Of a DNA stretch of 64,000 nucleotides, positions 37,669 through 48,749 are shown one piece after another; the first letter of the stretch is position 1; every line of letters starts with the position of its first letter. The position numbers were made by a program, and so were the translations under genes. This DNA comes from Hormiphora californensis (lineage: Eukaryota > Ctenophora > Tentaculata > Cydippida > Pleurobrachiidae). The stretch lies in contig CM035353.1 in the NCBI GenBank assembly GCA_020137815.1, forward strand, positions 2,434,982-2,498,981, read 5' to 3'. The notes beneath the pieces were generated by a model that did not search any database, was not told the origin of the DNA, and was given only the letters and a program-made list of their open reading frames with translations.

Positions 37669-38446
37669 CTAAACCAAGAACCTGGGGCATCGTCTTGGCT
37701 GACAGCAAGACCCATCGAAGCACATGGACATCACCTGACCAAACAAGAGTTTGTCGATGCGATGCACCTTCGATTTGGATTACCGTTTCTCGATCTCCCC
37801 TCCAAATGCCCATGTGGGTCCAGTAACAGTGCCGATCACGCATTGTCCTGTCACAAAGGTGGTTACACAATCTACAGACACGACCGCCTGAGAGACAACT
37901 TTGCTGATATCTTATCCTACGCTGGTGTCAGGTCTATAGAAACTGAAAAACTCCTACAACCATGTGAGGATTACGACCAAGAAATGCAGCAATATCCTTG
38001 GGCAAATACAGACAGAGACGCCCGTATGGACATCGTATGCATGGGATTGTGGGCTCCTGACCAGATGTCCTACATGGATGTCAGAGTCTGTCACCCGATG
38101 GCAACTTCTTATCTCAATATCAAGCCATCATCTCTGTACAAAAACCACGAGAAGTCCAAGAAGACCTGTTACATGAGACGAGTCCAGATTGTCGAGGGTG
38201 GGACCTTTTCTCCACTAGTGTTTACCAATTACCACAACAGGTGGTGTTGGCCCTGAAATGGACAGAGCGATTAAGAAGACAGCCAAACTGATTGAAAACA
38301 AACACGGAGAAATCTACAGTGAGGCTTTGGCGGCAATCAGAAGGCGGCTCAGATTTTGCCTATTGATAGCCACTCTAAGGTCACTAAGAGGATGCCGTAC
38401 AAAGTACGCCCCTACAGGATTGGAAAATATGGACTTCAATATTTAA
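37669..38446 (+). pseudogene. Retroelement-type C-terminal module, one frameshift
   Basis: Reading from LNQEPGASSWLTARPI, the frame carries a CPCG...HALSC knuckle, GGYTIYRHDRLRD, then DARMDIVCMG and MDVRV blocks and an FSPLVF motif. The frame shifts near 38230 and continues as GGVGPEMDRAIKKTAKL to RRRLRFCLLIATLRSLRG. This order of motifs is familiar from C-terminal regions of reverse-transcriptase proteins in invertebrate genomes. The D...DxR spacing is reminiscent of a PD-(D/E)XK-like nuclease, but that is inference. It ends just before R1 copy C. No polymerase domain lies upstream, so it is a truncated remnant of a different family from 35491-35901. Confidence 0.7.
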
Positions 38447-38469
38447 AACCTGTGTGAGACTTTATTTAT

Positions 38470-39322
38470 GTATGGAGGCCCGAAAAACGTGTTGCGACGC
38501 GCATTTTGCGACGCGCATGCGACGCGCATGCGACGCGCACCAAAGTGGTCATTTTTGGAAAAATTGATTTTTTCGATTTTTTTTAAAGACAAGTTTTGAC
38601 AAGTTTTGACAAGTTTTTGAAAAGTTTCTAAATAAATCAGGTATGGGTCGCCCCATCCCCATGATATACATGAATAAAGATGTTAGTCTTCTTGGTTGAA
38701 ATGCGCTACAGCCCTCTCATGCGCGCGTCCCCTTGTAAAGAGGCCTGCAGCGTATGCCGAGCTTCTTGGAATTTAACTTTCTACTTTCTAGGTTTTTGAG
38801 TTAAAGTTCAATCTGAAAAGTTGTCATGCGCTGCCGTCTGCAGCCTACCGACAATTATGTGCGTTTCTGATTGAAGAAGATTAGCCTTTTTCCCACGATT
38901 TGCTAACGTTTCTATTTAATGCCACCTGCCTGGCGCCGCAACCCCATCTGAGCACAAATGGGGATAGCGATGCCGCCATGCAGATGGCCACTAAGGAAGA
39001 CCTCATGCGGTGAACTGCTGTATGGAGTGCGGTGAAAAAGTATGAAATTGCCTTAGTTGATGAGTCCCAGAGACCCTTCACACATGGGATTGAGCTGCTC
39101 AGGTACGCTCCAACATCTCAAAATCTTTTCTCTCCAGCGGGGTCGTTAACGATACATGACTATCCATGTCTGGAAGGTTTTTCACGAATTAGTTCTAAAC
39201 GGCACTGGTATCTTGTGAGCACACCTGTCTTGGTACCAGAGCAATGGTCCCCCGCTACAATTAGCTCGCTCAAAAATCCATATCTGGCCCTTATGACTTA
39301 TCATTCGATTTTAAAGGAGCGC
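38470..39322 (+). repeat. R1 fragment, copy C (essentially identical to copy A)
   Basis: I see no differences from 3147-3992 except one extra 11-bp ATGCGACGCGC unit near 38520. The boundaries are sharp: 'atggaggcccg' on the left and 'aaggagcgca' on the right, where it joins the reverse-transcriptase-like tail. Confidence 0.9.
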
Positions 39323-39400
39323 AGATGTGGAATTCCCTACCCCGTGCAGTGAGAGTTGAAACAGTCCCTTGGGTCCTATTTTACTTCGGTTCCAGACAAA
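39323..39400 (+). pseudogene. Short retroelement RT tail fragment, copy 2
   Basis: Repeats 36622-36695 with the same MWNSLPRAVRVETV reading. It is again attached to the broken end of an R1 piece, so the two junctions share an origin. Confidence 0.4.
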
Positions 39401-39715
39401 ACACCTGTTCGTGGCTACCGGGTGGAGCATAGTTACTCCTTGATTTACTGCAGAAATGATCCGAGTGTTTTCCGTGAGATGGGCGATTCATGAATTATGT
39501 TTTCCTTTCTATCAAGATGTGGCTGATCCTTATATTAAGAACAACTGACTTTTCATATCTGAGTGTTATATTTGTGAATGTTTATGAATGTTTGAAGGGT
39601 AGACGGAGCTATGTCGAATAGGGTGTCAAAGACAATTAGAGGTTACTGGTAAACAAGGTGAGAGATAGAAAAAAGGGTTTTATTGTAATTGAGGTGTATC
39701 TACGTCTACAGTGCC

Positions 39716-42688
39716 ATGGTGTATTATATGTGCTGCGGTACGAAATTTAAGAACCAGCGGATGTGGAAAAGGCACCGGGGTTCTACACACAACGACAAAA
39801 TGTTTAGTTGTGGTATGTTAAACACAACCTTTCCCGCTTCAAATCAGCGAATTGCAATGTACATTTACCAGATCCATGTAAGTAAAGTTACAATTTTCAG
39901 TGAGATGTGGGATCAGTTTCAAATCGGACAACGGACTACGAGTCCACAAGTGTGTTGCCAGCACAATGGTGTTTAAGTGTAATAAGTGTGATGCCAAGTT
40001 CCCCCTGAAAGATTCCGTAAGTTACACAATACACTCCTATCACTTACCAGCTCATTTCCTTTGTATTGATTTGCAAATAGTATGTTTTCCTCCCATTTTG
40101 TAATACAGTAATGGGAAATTAAAAAAGGTCCATGATTTTTGGTCATTCTGTAACCACTCCCTCCTTCTGTCCGAGCCTATCTACATTTCCCATAACCCAG
40201 TTTTTCATTAGCTTATCTCAGGGTGAAGGAATTATTAAATTTATTCAATGCAATGTAATTAAAGTGATATGCCCCTAGTAGTTGCCAACTGCCCATTACA
40301 TTAATATTGCAGTTGAAACGACACATAAGGAGAGTTCATGAAGGTGTGGGAGAAGGAACTTGTTCCAAATGTTGTGGCCGTTTCAACACAAAAATCTATG
40401 CAAAAGAGTAAGTTCTTGCGTGTTACAATGTAAATGATGTACACATATCATGCCAATTGCCAATAGTAGTATGTAATTATTAGCATTGTGTATGTGCTAT
40501 ATTCAGCTGTACTCACTCTATGTCAATGTATATAAAAGTAGTTACTAGTTGTGGATTTGGGGTATTATTTTATGTCATAACAATTGAAATCATTTCCAGG
40601 CATGAGAGACGGTGTAACGGTGGTGATGGTCAAGGTCAAGGTAAGATTGCAATATGGAAGATGAACTTTTTAGAAAATTTGATATTATATTAGAGTAATA
40701 TAGTCGGACCCCGATTTAACGGCCCCCGATTTAGCGGACAAAATCCTTTCCCCCTGAGGGTGACGTTAAAAAAATGTGTAACAAGAGTTTTTCAATGCCA
40801 TTTCTCAACAAATTTCAAATTTCTTGGGATCTTAAGAAAGGGGGGATAGACCCCTTTCATTCGAGAAGTAGGATTTATCATAGGTATGCCGTATGGTTCT
40901 TTTTCGTCTGATTTATTTGTTTCAGGAATATTCAAGATGAAGTATAATTCAGTGACTTACCAATCTGTCAAGGCTAAATTTGGCCAAGTGGTTGGTGGCA
41001 TCGATGGTTTGTTTAAATTACAATTGCACCATAACCACAATGCTGTTCTAATTAATTCGAACCTGTATAAGCAGGCCGGGTATTGGAGTTTTCTCAACGA
41101 TGTTTCGCTGTTTTCCAACTGTTACTCTGTATAAGGTTATTTTTTAATTTTTAGTTACCGCTATTTGGTGGAGGTTGTTAATAAGTTTGTGTATGTTTTA
41201 CTTATTAATTTAGATGTTCAAATGATGTAATTGTGCAGGTGGAAGAGGAAGCAAAGATAATGATATGGACATTGACATATCTGCCCCTATTGGTATTGGT
41301 ATGGACACAGAGACACACATGGATAGGGACACAGGTATTAAATCTGGTGCCTGGACAAGTGAATAAGTAGTGATCTTCAAATTTGTAGTATTAATACTAT
41401 TTGCCTATGTTATTAGTTTATTAATTTAGATGTTCAAATGATGTAATTGTGCAGGTGGAAGAGGAAGCAAAGATAATGATATGGACATTGACATATCTGC
41501 CCCTATTGGTATTGGTATGGACACAGAGACACACATGGATAGGGACACAGGTATTAAATCCGGTGACTGGACAAGGGAATAAATAGTGATCTTCAAATTT
41601 GTAGTATTAATACTATTTGCCTATGATATTAGGTCTATGAATTACAATTGACAATGTCATCTTGAACATGTAGAACTGATACTGATCAGCATCAGTCCGG
41701 ATACTCTAAAAACTCTTTAGTATTTACAAAACAGAACAGTAGTTCCCGCTGTACTGAGGGTAGACTCTCCAAACTAACAGACTCAAAACTCCTTATGTTT
41801 ATAGATAACGAGTTTGTTGTCACTGGTGCAACCGTAACTACCTCTGCAGGGCATGATGTGTTCGGTTAGTTATTTTAAATGAAATTGAGTGCAATTAACT
41901 TTGCACCCAGACACATCTTAATCATTGGTTGTGTCAATCCAGCTGTGTATTGAAGTAAGTCAACATTCCAAACTTTCCTAGAGCGAGCCGAACGGGAGAT
42001 ACGGGGACAGGGGATCTGGCTTAGCGCTGATGTTGTGAACTGGGCTTTGGATATTATCGTGCCCAAAGAAATCAATGTTATTGACTCGTCACTATATCAG
42101 GTAAATCATCATTAACCATTCCCGTGTATTTTATTCCATTCACCTATTGTGAGTGTGAAACTTTGGTAATAATGATCCCATGATAGCTCTTTACAATTGT
42201 AATTTTTCCGATAGATATACAAGGCAAATGGAGAAATACCAGATTGGGCCAGTTTAACGTGGAGGCAAGCTGTTATGGATGGGCAGCATTCCCTATTGCC
42301 TGTGTGTGAACAAAATCATTGGATACTGCTTGAGTTCGTGGGGGGTCTATGCCACGTTTTCGATTCCATGGCTGGGTCATTGACAATTAGCTCGATATTG
42401 AGCAACCTGAATTACAAATGGCAATGGTACGAGATGCCCGTCCGACCCCAAACAAATGGTGACGACTGTGGGGTGCACGTAATACAGTTCGCCAGCTGGT
42501 GCTCGGGGCACCCACTATCTGTATCAATGGTTAATGGAAGTATCAGGGAACAAGTGTGGGACATCATAAGGAGGGTACGTGTAACATGTAGTGAAGGGGA
42601 TGAGGATAACATGGAGTGGCCCGAAGAACCATACTTTGTCGGTGTCACCGGAAATATACCTGACACAGATGACAACAAATATTTTTAA
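39716..42688 (+). CDS. C2H2 zinc-finger protein with ULP1-like (C48) cysteine protease domain
   Basis: Phase-consistent exons are 39901-40016, 40313-40407, 40600-40640, 41239-41334, 41455-41550, 41805-41864, 41982-42100 and 42215-42688 (stop). They encode about 364 residues. The N-terminal half has C2H2 fingers split by introns, for example FKCNKCDAKFPLKDS joined to LKRHIRRVH. The C-terminal half is a ULP1/SENP-like domain: WLSADVVNWALDII, then His in NHWILLEF (codon 42317), Asp in HVFDS, Gln in RPQTNGDDCG, and catalytic Cys (codon 42467). All four catalytic positions are present. It probably cleaves SUMO or another ubiquitin-like protein. A candidate first exon, 39716-39877, holds degenerate fingers and does not join in phase, so the start is uncertain. 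Such proteases occur in host genes and in several DNA-transposon families. It ends 338 bp before the transposon's left repeat. Confidence 0.85.
40702..40775. mobile_element. Miniature CAGTCGGACCCCG-end element, partial
   Basis: Intronic in the zinc-finger/protease gene. It shows 'agtcggaccccgatttaacg' followed by 'ccccgatttagcgg' variants and 'aaatcctttccccc', the same family as 54721-54798. The right end is not clear. Confidence 0.5.
41202..41640 (+). repeat. 216-bp tandem duplication containing one whole exon
   Basis: Exon 41239-41334 and exon 41455-41550 are identical or nearly so, with matching flanking intron sequence. The exon is 96 bp and starts and ends in phase 1, so both copies can be spliced in without breaking the frame. 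The peptide is acidic and Met/Asp-rich (GRGSKDNDMDIDISAPIG). Confidence 0.9.
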
Positions 42689-43025
42689 ATGTGAGCTTGA
42701 TAATTTTTATATTTATAGAGATTTGTAATTTTTTACTTATTTTGATATCAAATGAGCTGGTGGCTTTACATTTCATGGATATTTACGTAGCGCGCACTGC
42801 CAACCAACCTGAATCATTGGCGCGAAATGGGAAGCAAATGTCTACGCGCGCAACCTGGATCGATGGAACATTGATCAAGAACATACGAGACATCTCGAGA
42901 ACACTCCAGATCCAAGTCTTGGTGACCCCCGCACATAGGTGTCCCTGCACAGGTGTCCCCTCGGCCCCAAAAAGGGTCTTTTCTTTCAATGGATTTCTTT
43001 TCACTGGACCGATTTATATAATATA

Positions 43026-43190
43026 CTGGAAAATACCCGAGAAGTTTTTCTGTCAACAGGAAGTGGGTGAAAACTGCGTCCGAGAGTTTTTGCACCACTC
43101 CCAAGCGGTTTGTCGACTGAGTCTGAAGATATTGGGAGGTAGGTTGAGGCCTTGTGAGTACTGGAAAATATCCGACATCAAATGCTGATG
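43026..43190 (+). repeat. Left (sub)terminal inverted repeat of the transposon
   Basis: Contains the end motif CTGGAAAATACCCGAGAA at 43026 and a second copy CTGGAAAATATCCG at about 43166 preceded by GGCCTTGTGAGTA. The reverse complement of 48750-48927 shows the same two motifs in the same order and spacing class. A further inverted motif ends at 43338, so 43026-43338 also forms a TA-flanked 313-bp hairpin by itself. Confidence 0.65.
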
Positions 43191-43426
43191 CTAATTGCAT
43201 CAATATAATATCTCACAATATCTTCTAAACCGCATGGGCGTGGTGCAGAAACTCACGGAATTCAGATTATAGATTTGACTTCAGTGTCAATTTTGACCCA
43301 CTACTTGGTGACAGACAAAGTTCTCGGATATTTTCCAGTATATAAGAACCCCTACACTATAAACTTTCCCTCCCCACCAATTTTCAACTCCCATATCCCA
43401 CACTGTATTTTTGTCAGATAGCAGAT

Positions 43427-44512
43427 ATGTTTTCAAGACAAATGTTATTCCAAATATTCAATGATGGTGACGGTAAAATTATGAAAAAAGGTGAAATGGT
43501 AAGTTAAAACTGAAAAATGACATTAGTAACTAGTGCCATTGTCCCAAAATGTAACGACGTGCATCTAGTTTTTTTTGAATAATTAAAAATTACATGAGAA
43601 CACTATTATCAAAAATACAATTGTCATAAACCCATATATCCAAAACAGGCATATGATGCAAAGGATTTGTTGATGTTCAACTTCAACCCCGCAACTAAAG
43701 AAATCAAGGCATCTGTTGCGGCTTCATACAAACCCAAAGCAGCCTATGAAGTCACGGTATGTTTAAAACTTACTCTAGTTGTTAATAATATTACTAAATT
43801 CGGACTCCGATTTACCAGAACCCCGATGTACCGGGCAAAACTCTTTCCCCGAGCATGATCTCGGTAAATTGTAGTCTGACTGTTAGATAAATTGAAAAAT
43901 GTTGATGATTTGAAAATGTTATCGGATTGTTTTACAGATCAAACTTTCTCAACGGATGGGATCGGATGATCTTGACATAGCCGATTGGGGATGTACCTGC
44001 ACCACTGGAAGGAGAAAGTGCCACCATCTCATTCCTCCAATTTTGTTTGTGGTCAATGGAGGGGTCACTTGTACCGACGGCGAGTGCAACTGGAAGAAAG
44101 TGGGGGCCAAAAAAACATGCAACGCAGTACCAATAAAGGCGTAAGTGATAACTTTTTATGTACTGCTTTCATTAATTATATCTTAGATCATGTAAGTTAA
44201 AAATGCATAATAAATAAGGTTGTTATCCTTTCAGCAAACTTAGTCGAAAAGTTGAGAACATCAAGGCCAAATCAAGTTGCCCTACAAATCCGCATGAAAT
44301 GGCGTTAACTTATAGTAAGAGGCACCCGGATAGCGGACTTGCCTTCATGACGATGGTTGATCCTGGACATAAATCGTCACCCATCGAGCAGTACTGCATG
44401 ACACACCTTTTGAAATTGTGTAAGTTGTGTTTCTGGTCATTCATATGGATATTAGCAGTCTACTTCACTTTGTATCTCTCTCTCTCTCTATTTCTCTCTC
44501 TCTCTCTCTCTC

Positions 44513-44607
<95 letters not shown>

Positions 44608-46374
44608 TTACATATAATGGTGTATATTCCAGATGGTGATAACCATATTCTCTACGAAAAGTTGGGGAGTTTGAGAAATGATCATGTGTGGACCATGACC
44701 AATGAAAACAGTCAGTTGTCTGTTGAAGCTTTAAAGTGGAGAATCACAACAGAAATGTTTCACGAGGTTAACAACTTCATTGAGCACCACCATCAATCTG
44801 GTACTCCACCTACTGGTATGTACTCTCTACAATTTTACAAGAATAGAAAAGTGGAATATTGGTTGTAACTGTAATTGCTATGTGCTTCGCTTATTCAATT
44901 AATGTTTCTTTGATGCTAGAGAGTGACGTTGAGCAATTGGTACAGAATGTAATTTTGAATCCTCGACGGAAAATACCCTATGCCGCCGCAAAGTATGAAG
45001 CGGACCACATCGACCAGGCAATGAAAGATTATGGGGAGGACGAGCAAGTCAAGGTATGAAATCTGCCCCCCCCCCCCCCCCCGGGCTCTGGTGACTCTCC
45101 ACTCAACCCAGTCCCCTCACCCCATTTTGACTCACCTAAGGTAACCCTCTATTCACAGTTCAAACCCCACATTTAAAACAAATTTTTCACCATTTTCACC
45201 TCAAATCCCCACACTCCCCCTCACCTAGTTTCCTCTCTTAATTTTCATCTCTAAATTTTCTCATTTTCTTACCAGTGGGCTAAGTGTGGTGTCATGCTAG
45301 GCCAACACGGATGCTTAGCCGCAACTTGCAATGGCATAACAGAGAATGGGCAGCTGCTGGTAGTGGAATGCCCTGAAAAAGCAAGGAACGGAGATGTAGG
45401 AGATATTTTACGCGACCATCTTAGCAAATGTAGATCTTCCACGGAGGTATTATATATATAATATTTTGGGGGGGGGGGGCCCAGTGCCCTGATCTTGCAA
45501 ATACCCAAAATGTTAATGTTGCTTATTTGGCAGCAATCTGGACATACTGAAGCAATTTCAAGTAACTGACGACCTTTTTTTAGGGAAAGAAGCAACTGCG
45601 GAAGCAAAATCTCCGCAAATAAGGCAGATCTCATTGCTTCCACATTGCTTCCTGCCAAACTGAGACATAAATCAATCATTTGAGGAAGCAATTTCACGAT
45701 TTTAAGGAAGCAATATGGAAAATTATACGTCCTATTTTTTGAAGATTTTGAAAATCGGGGCACTGGGGGGGGGGGGGGGGGGGTGGTTGTTATGTTCTAA
45801 CCCTCCCTTTACATTAGTGCGGGGGCGTGCGAAAAACAGTCTAACCTGGCAAGGGGGTGCAACTCAAAAAATAACCAACCATACCCTGGGTTTCGGAAAA
45901 AGTTTGATTCCCCCCCCCCCCCATATTTTATATTAAATTTATGACATTAAAGTGGTTAATTGCTATTACATACCAATAATTAACTTGCATTTGATGAATG
46001 GCCAATTTGGACTCCAATTGTTACCCAATTCTCCAAGCTGGGAAGTCGGGTAGAATAGCAGAGTAGTACAAATCGATTTTATTATTACTTTTACACGTTG
46101 TTTCTTATTTTAGATGGTGAAAGGAATACCGTTCCTAGTTGGCGGGCCTTCTGGGATAGATGTTAATAGAAGTCACCGGCTGTATGACAAGATTCAGGGT
46201 GTCCTTCACCTATTTGGGAAGCCATCCCTCACCCTGATAGTCTGGTCATCGTATGGGTACTGGACTGATGAAATACCAGCTGAACCCGGCTATGAACTGA
46301 AACTGGAAAAATATATTCAGTTGTTCATGCTAGAGGTTGTGCCTGTTTTAAGGCGAATACAATGCAATGAATGA
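43427..46374 (+). CDS. SWIM zinc-finger protein with YqaJ/lambda-exonuclease-like domain
   Basis: Eight exons keep one frame: 43427-43498, 43649-43756, 43938-44140, 44235-44419, 44633-44815, 44920-45053, 45276-45446, 46114-46374. They encode 438 residues. A SWIM finger (C79-x-C81-x6-C88-x-H90, in WGCTCTTGRRKCHH) is followed by TCTDGECNW. The C-terminus follows the YqaJ recombinase/exonuclease fold: YAAAKYEADHIDQAM, then CGVMLGQHGCLAATCNG, LLVVECPEKARN, and RSHRLYDKIQGVLHLFG. The usual catalytic D of a PDG-like motif is N314. The usual E-x-K reads V324-V-E326, so nuclease activity is doubtful although E277 is kept. Introns carry a TC tract and a miniature element. It sits inside the transposon 130 bp upstream of the transposase, in the same orientation. 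A role as an accessory DNA-binding or recombination factor is inference. Confidence 0.85.
43797..43882. mobile_element. Miniature CAGTCGGACCCCG-end element in an intron
   Basis: Runs from 'ttcggactccgatttacc' to 'gtagtctgactg' with 'ccccgatgtaccggg' inside. It is a diverged, complete-looking relative of 54721-54798, nested in the SWIM/YqaJ gene. Confidence 0.55.
44475..44608 (+). repeat. (TC)n microsatellite in an intron
   Basis: Nearly pure TC repeat in the intron between exons 44235-44419 and 44633-44815. A 189-codon open frame that reads through it is an artefact of the repeat. Confidence 0.95.
45447..46113 (+). other. Large intron with homopolymer G and C runs
   Basis: Intron of the SWIM/YqaJ gene containing G runs (45467-45479, 45765-45783) and a C run (45911-45922). 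No coding feature is supported inside. Confidence 0.6.
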
Positions 46375-46507
46375 CTTTTTATACGTACTACTACTAGGCA
46401 ATTTTCATTTTATAGTTGTACCTGGTGATATGTTTAAATAATGATTTGTTTGATATTGGATACATAAACAGAAATGTACAATTACCACTACCAACAGCTA
46501 GCTAAAA

Positions 46508-48551
46508 ATGAAGTGTGCCGTGCCTGGATGCTCATTGGAAGGTACCAATCGTGTTCCAGTAAATCCGGTTTCGCGGCAGTCACTGACCAACATGCATGGG
46601 TATGTATGACATTGCATCTCAGTTAGGTGTACTTTAGTAACTCGGACCACATGATTTTTATTTTTAAAAATATTCTACTCTTTAATGATCAGATATGTCA
46701 TATTAAATTTATCATATTTCAGGAAGGTCTTCACCGTCAATATGAGGACATGTGCGAAGCATATGGTTAGAAAACCAAAAGCAAAGGGAGTAATCAAGCA
46801 TCCTGGAGCTAATATCATGAACAGCTGGACTGACGAAAATTACCTCTATCTTACAGGTAAGAATTTAAAATTTTATGCTGGTCCAACTAATTAGCAAATA
46901 AGAGCAAACTGTACAATATTCTAATTTCTAGTACAAAGTTAGAGAATAGGGAGAAAACAGTTTCATTTCCACTTATTAATGGTATGTAGAAATGAAAATG
47001 TTTTGTTCATATCCTATAATATTATTGTAGTCATTTTTACATTTTTGTAACTTCATCTACACTTCTCAAGGGCTTACCAAGGACAAAATTGGCGACATAA
47101 AAGACATGTGTGTGACGAGGCTGGGTGACGTGATGAAATGTAAACGTTCTGGGCTTGACGCATTCGGCCAACTTACCATCTGTCTGATGAAACTGAGGGG
47201 GGCGATGGCGAACCGAAGAATGGCGCTAATGCTGCAGGTAAGACTTTTTGAGAGAGCTGGAGGTTACATGGTACATGGTACTACTAGCTAGAGGTTGTTA
47301 CTTTTAGAATGGGGGAGAGAAGTTTTAACGGCAGCTGGTGTGTTCGGGTTCAAAATTTTAATTTCAATTTTAATTTTACCTTTGGTGTGTGCTGACCCTT
47401 CTGCTAATAGTAATTAAATCTTTCAGTTTGAAGAGAGAGGGATTGACCAAATTATCATCCTATGGCTCGACGCCATGTACACCGTTTTCAATGAGATGGA
47501 CAAGGCCCTCCCTGTGCCAAGTAGGGCCTGTAACCAACAACTGCTCCCTCGTACATTTTCGGTAATGCACCAGCTCACGGATTTGTTATAGTTTGCGGTT
47601 GATTTTTACTTACCTAACATTAAAACTCCTTTTCATCTTTTTTTCAACTTCTGTTATCTCTTCTAGGCCTTCAAGGACACACGGATCATCATCGATGCAA
47701 CCGAGATCAGAGTAGACCAGCCAAGCAACCTGACAAAAGCACGTTCAGCATGGTCAAATTACAAACGTAAGTTGCATGAAATACTCATAAAGTATATCTT
47801 TTCCACGGGTATCAATGACACAGCTAATTTTACATTTCTACAATGAATAATCATCCTGATAGATTCTCCAACATTGAAAGGCATGATTGGCATCAGTCCA
47901 CATGGAGTGGTAACGTGGATAAGTGAAATTTATCCTGGGAGCACTTCGGACAAGGCCATTGTCGAGGCTGAGGGGCTACATAAGATCTTCCAGCCGCTGG
48001 ACATGGTGATGGGTGATAAGGCGTTCACCATTGACGATCTGCTTAGTAATGGTAAAAACTAAACATATGGCCATGTTTCTTAAATTATGGAACTACCACA
48101 TTTGTGATCTCAGCAAATAAGCTGCAGCCACTGAAAATTTAGCACCACAAAAATTATTGGAAGTTTAATTTATACGTAAGGCCAAGGTCTCTAAATAGTC
48201 ATACACATATTGTGTCCGTGTGAAACATAAACATGGACATCATTAGATACATTATGGATTTACTAATATCTATTACAGTTTATGGTTTAATCTAATCAAC
48301 TGAACACTAACAGCATTTTTTAACCCACAGATGTCCAGTTAAAAATACCTGCTGGTAAGCAGAGGGCTAAGCAATTGACTCCGACTGAGATTACAGAGAA
48401 TGAGAATTTGGCCAGAGTTAGAGGGAAGGTTGAGATGGTGATTAAGGAGGTGAAAGATTTCCAGATCCTGAAACACCATCTATCCGAGCCTCTGGCAAAC
48501 CACGCTCCTAAAATATGGATGGTGGTCTGTTTTCTAACAAGGCTGCAGTAG
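46508..48551 (+). CDS. DDE_4-type transposase with THAP-like N-terminal zinc motif
   Basis: Seven exons join in one frame with GT-AG splices: 46508-46599, 46723-46856, 47071-47237, 47427-47561, 47667-47766, 47863-48051, 48331-48551. They give 345 residues and a stop. The N-terminus has C3-x4-C8...C41-x2-H44, a compact THAP-like C2CH pattern for DNA binding. A helical region (LYLTGLTKDKIGDI, FGQLTICLMKLRGAMANRR) precedes the RNase-H-fold core. Catalytic residues are D186 (IIIDATEIRV), D261 (MVMGDKAF) and E307 (RGKVEMVI). Flanking family blocks are present: GISPHGVVTWISEIYPG, SDKAI and the KQLTPTE segment. Relatives usually have an RxHVER-like motif where this has RGKVEM. Intact frame and triad suggest it could be active. 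It lies within the inverted repeats. Confidence 0.92.
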
Positions 48552-48569
48552 CGATTGGCTCCATTGCAA

Positions 48570-48595
48570 CCTATTCTCGCTCCGCGAAGAATAGG
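48570..48595. repeat. Hairpin just after the transposase stop
   Basis: CCTATTC-TCGC, loop TCC, then GCGA-(A)-GAATAGG: an 11-bp stem with one bulged A and a three-base loop. It lies about 20 bp past the stop codon. Confidence 0.6.
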
Positions 48596-48749
48596 CTCCC
48601 GGCCTGTGGACAGCAAGAACTCACGTGCGCGCGATGTAAAGCACGTTTTCAGCAGTGGGACTATCAAATCGCGCGCGATATACTGTTTTAGCAGGCATTT
48701 TTAGCCGACATAGCACTACCAAAACCCCAATTATCGCCTCAATTGGCAC

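Noticed and set aside
43026-43338. Independent 313-bp MITE instead of the transposon's left end
   Set aside because: It does have TA-flanked inverted ends. But the right-hand repeat at 48750-48927 matches its first 170 bp in order, so I favour it as part of the transposon's terminal structure. An internal-deletion MITE inserted beside the gene remains possible.
44299-44868. 189-codon open frame joining two exons of the SWIM/YqaJ gene
   Set aside because: It reads through an intron made of TC repeat. Good donor (44420) and acceptor (44631) sites and phase support splicing instead.
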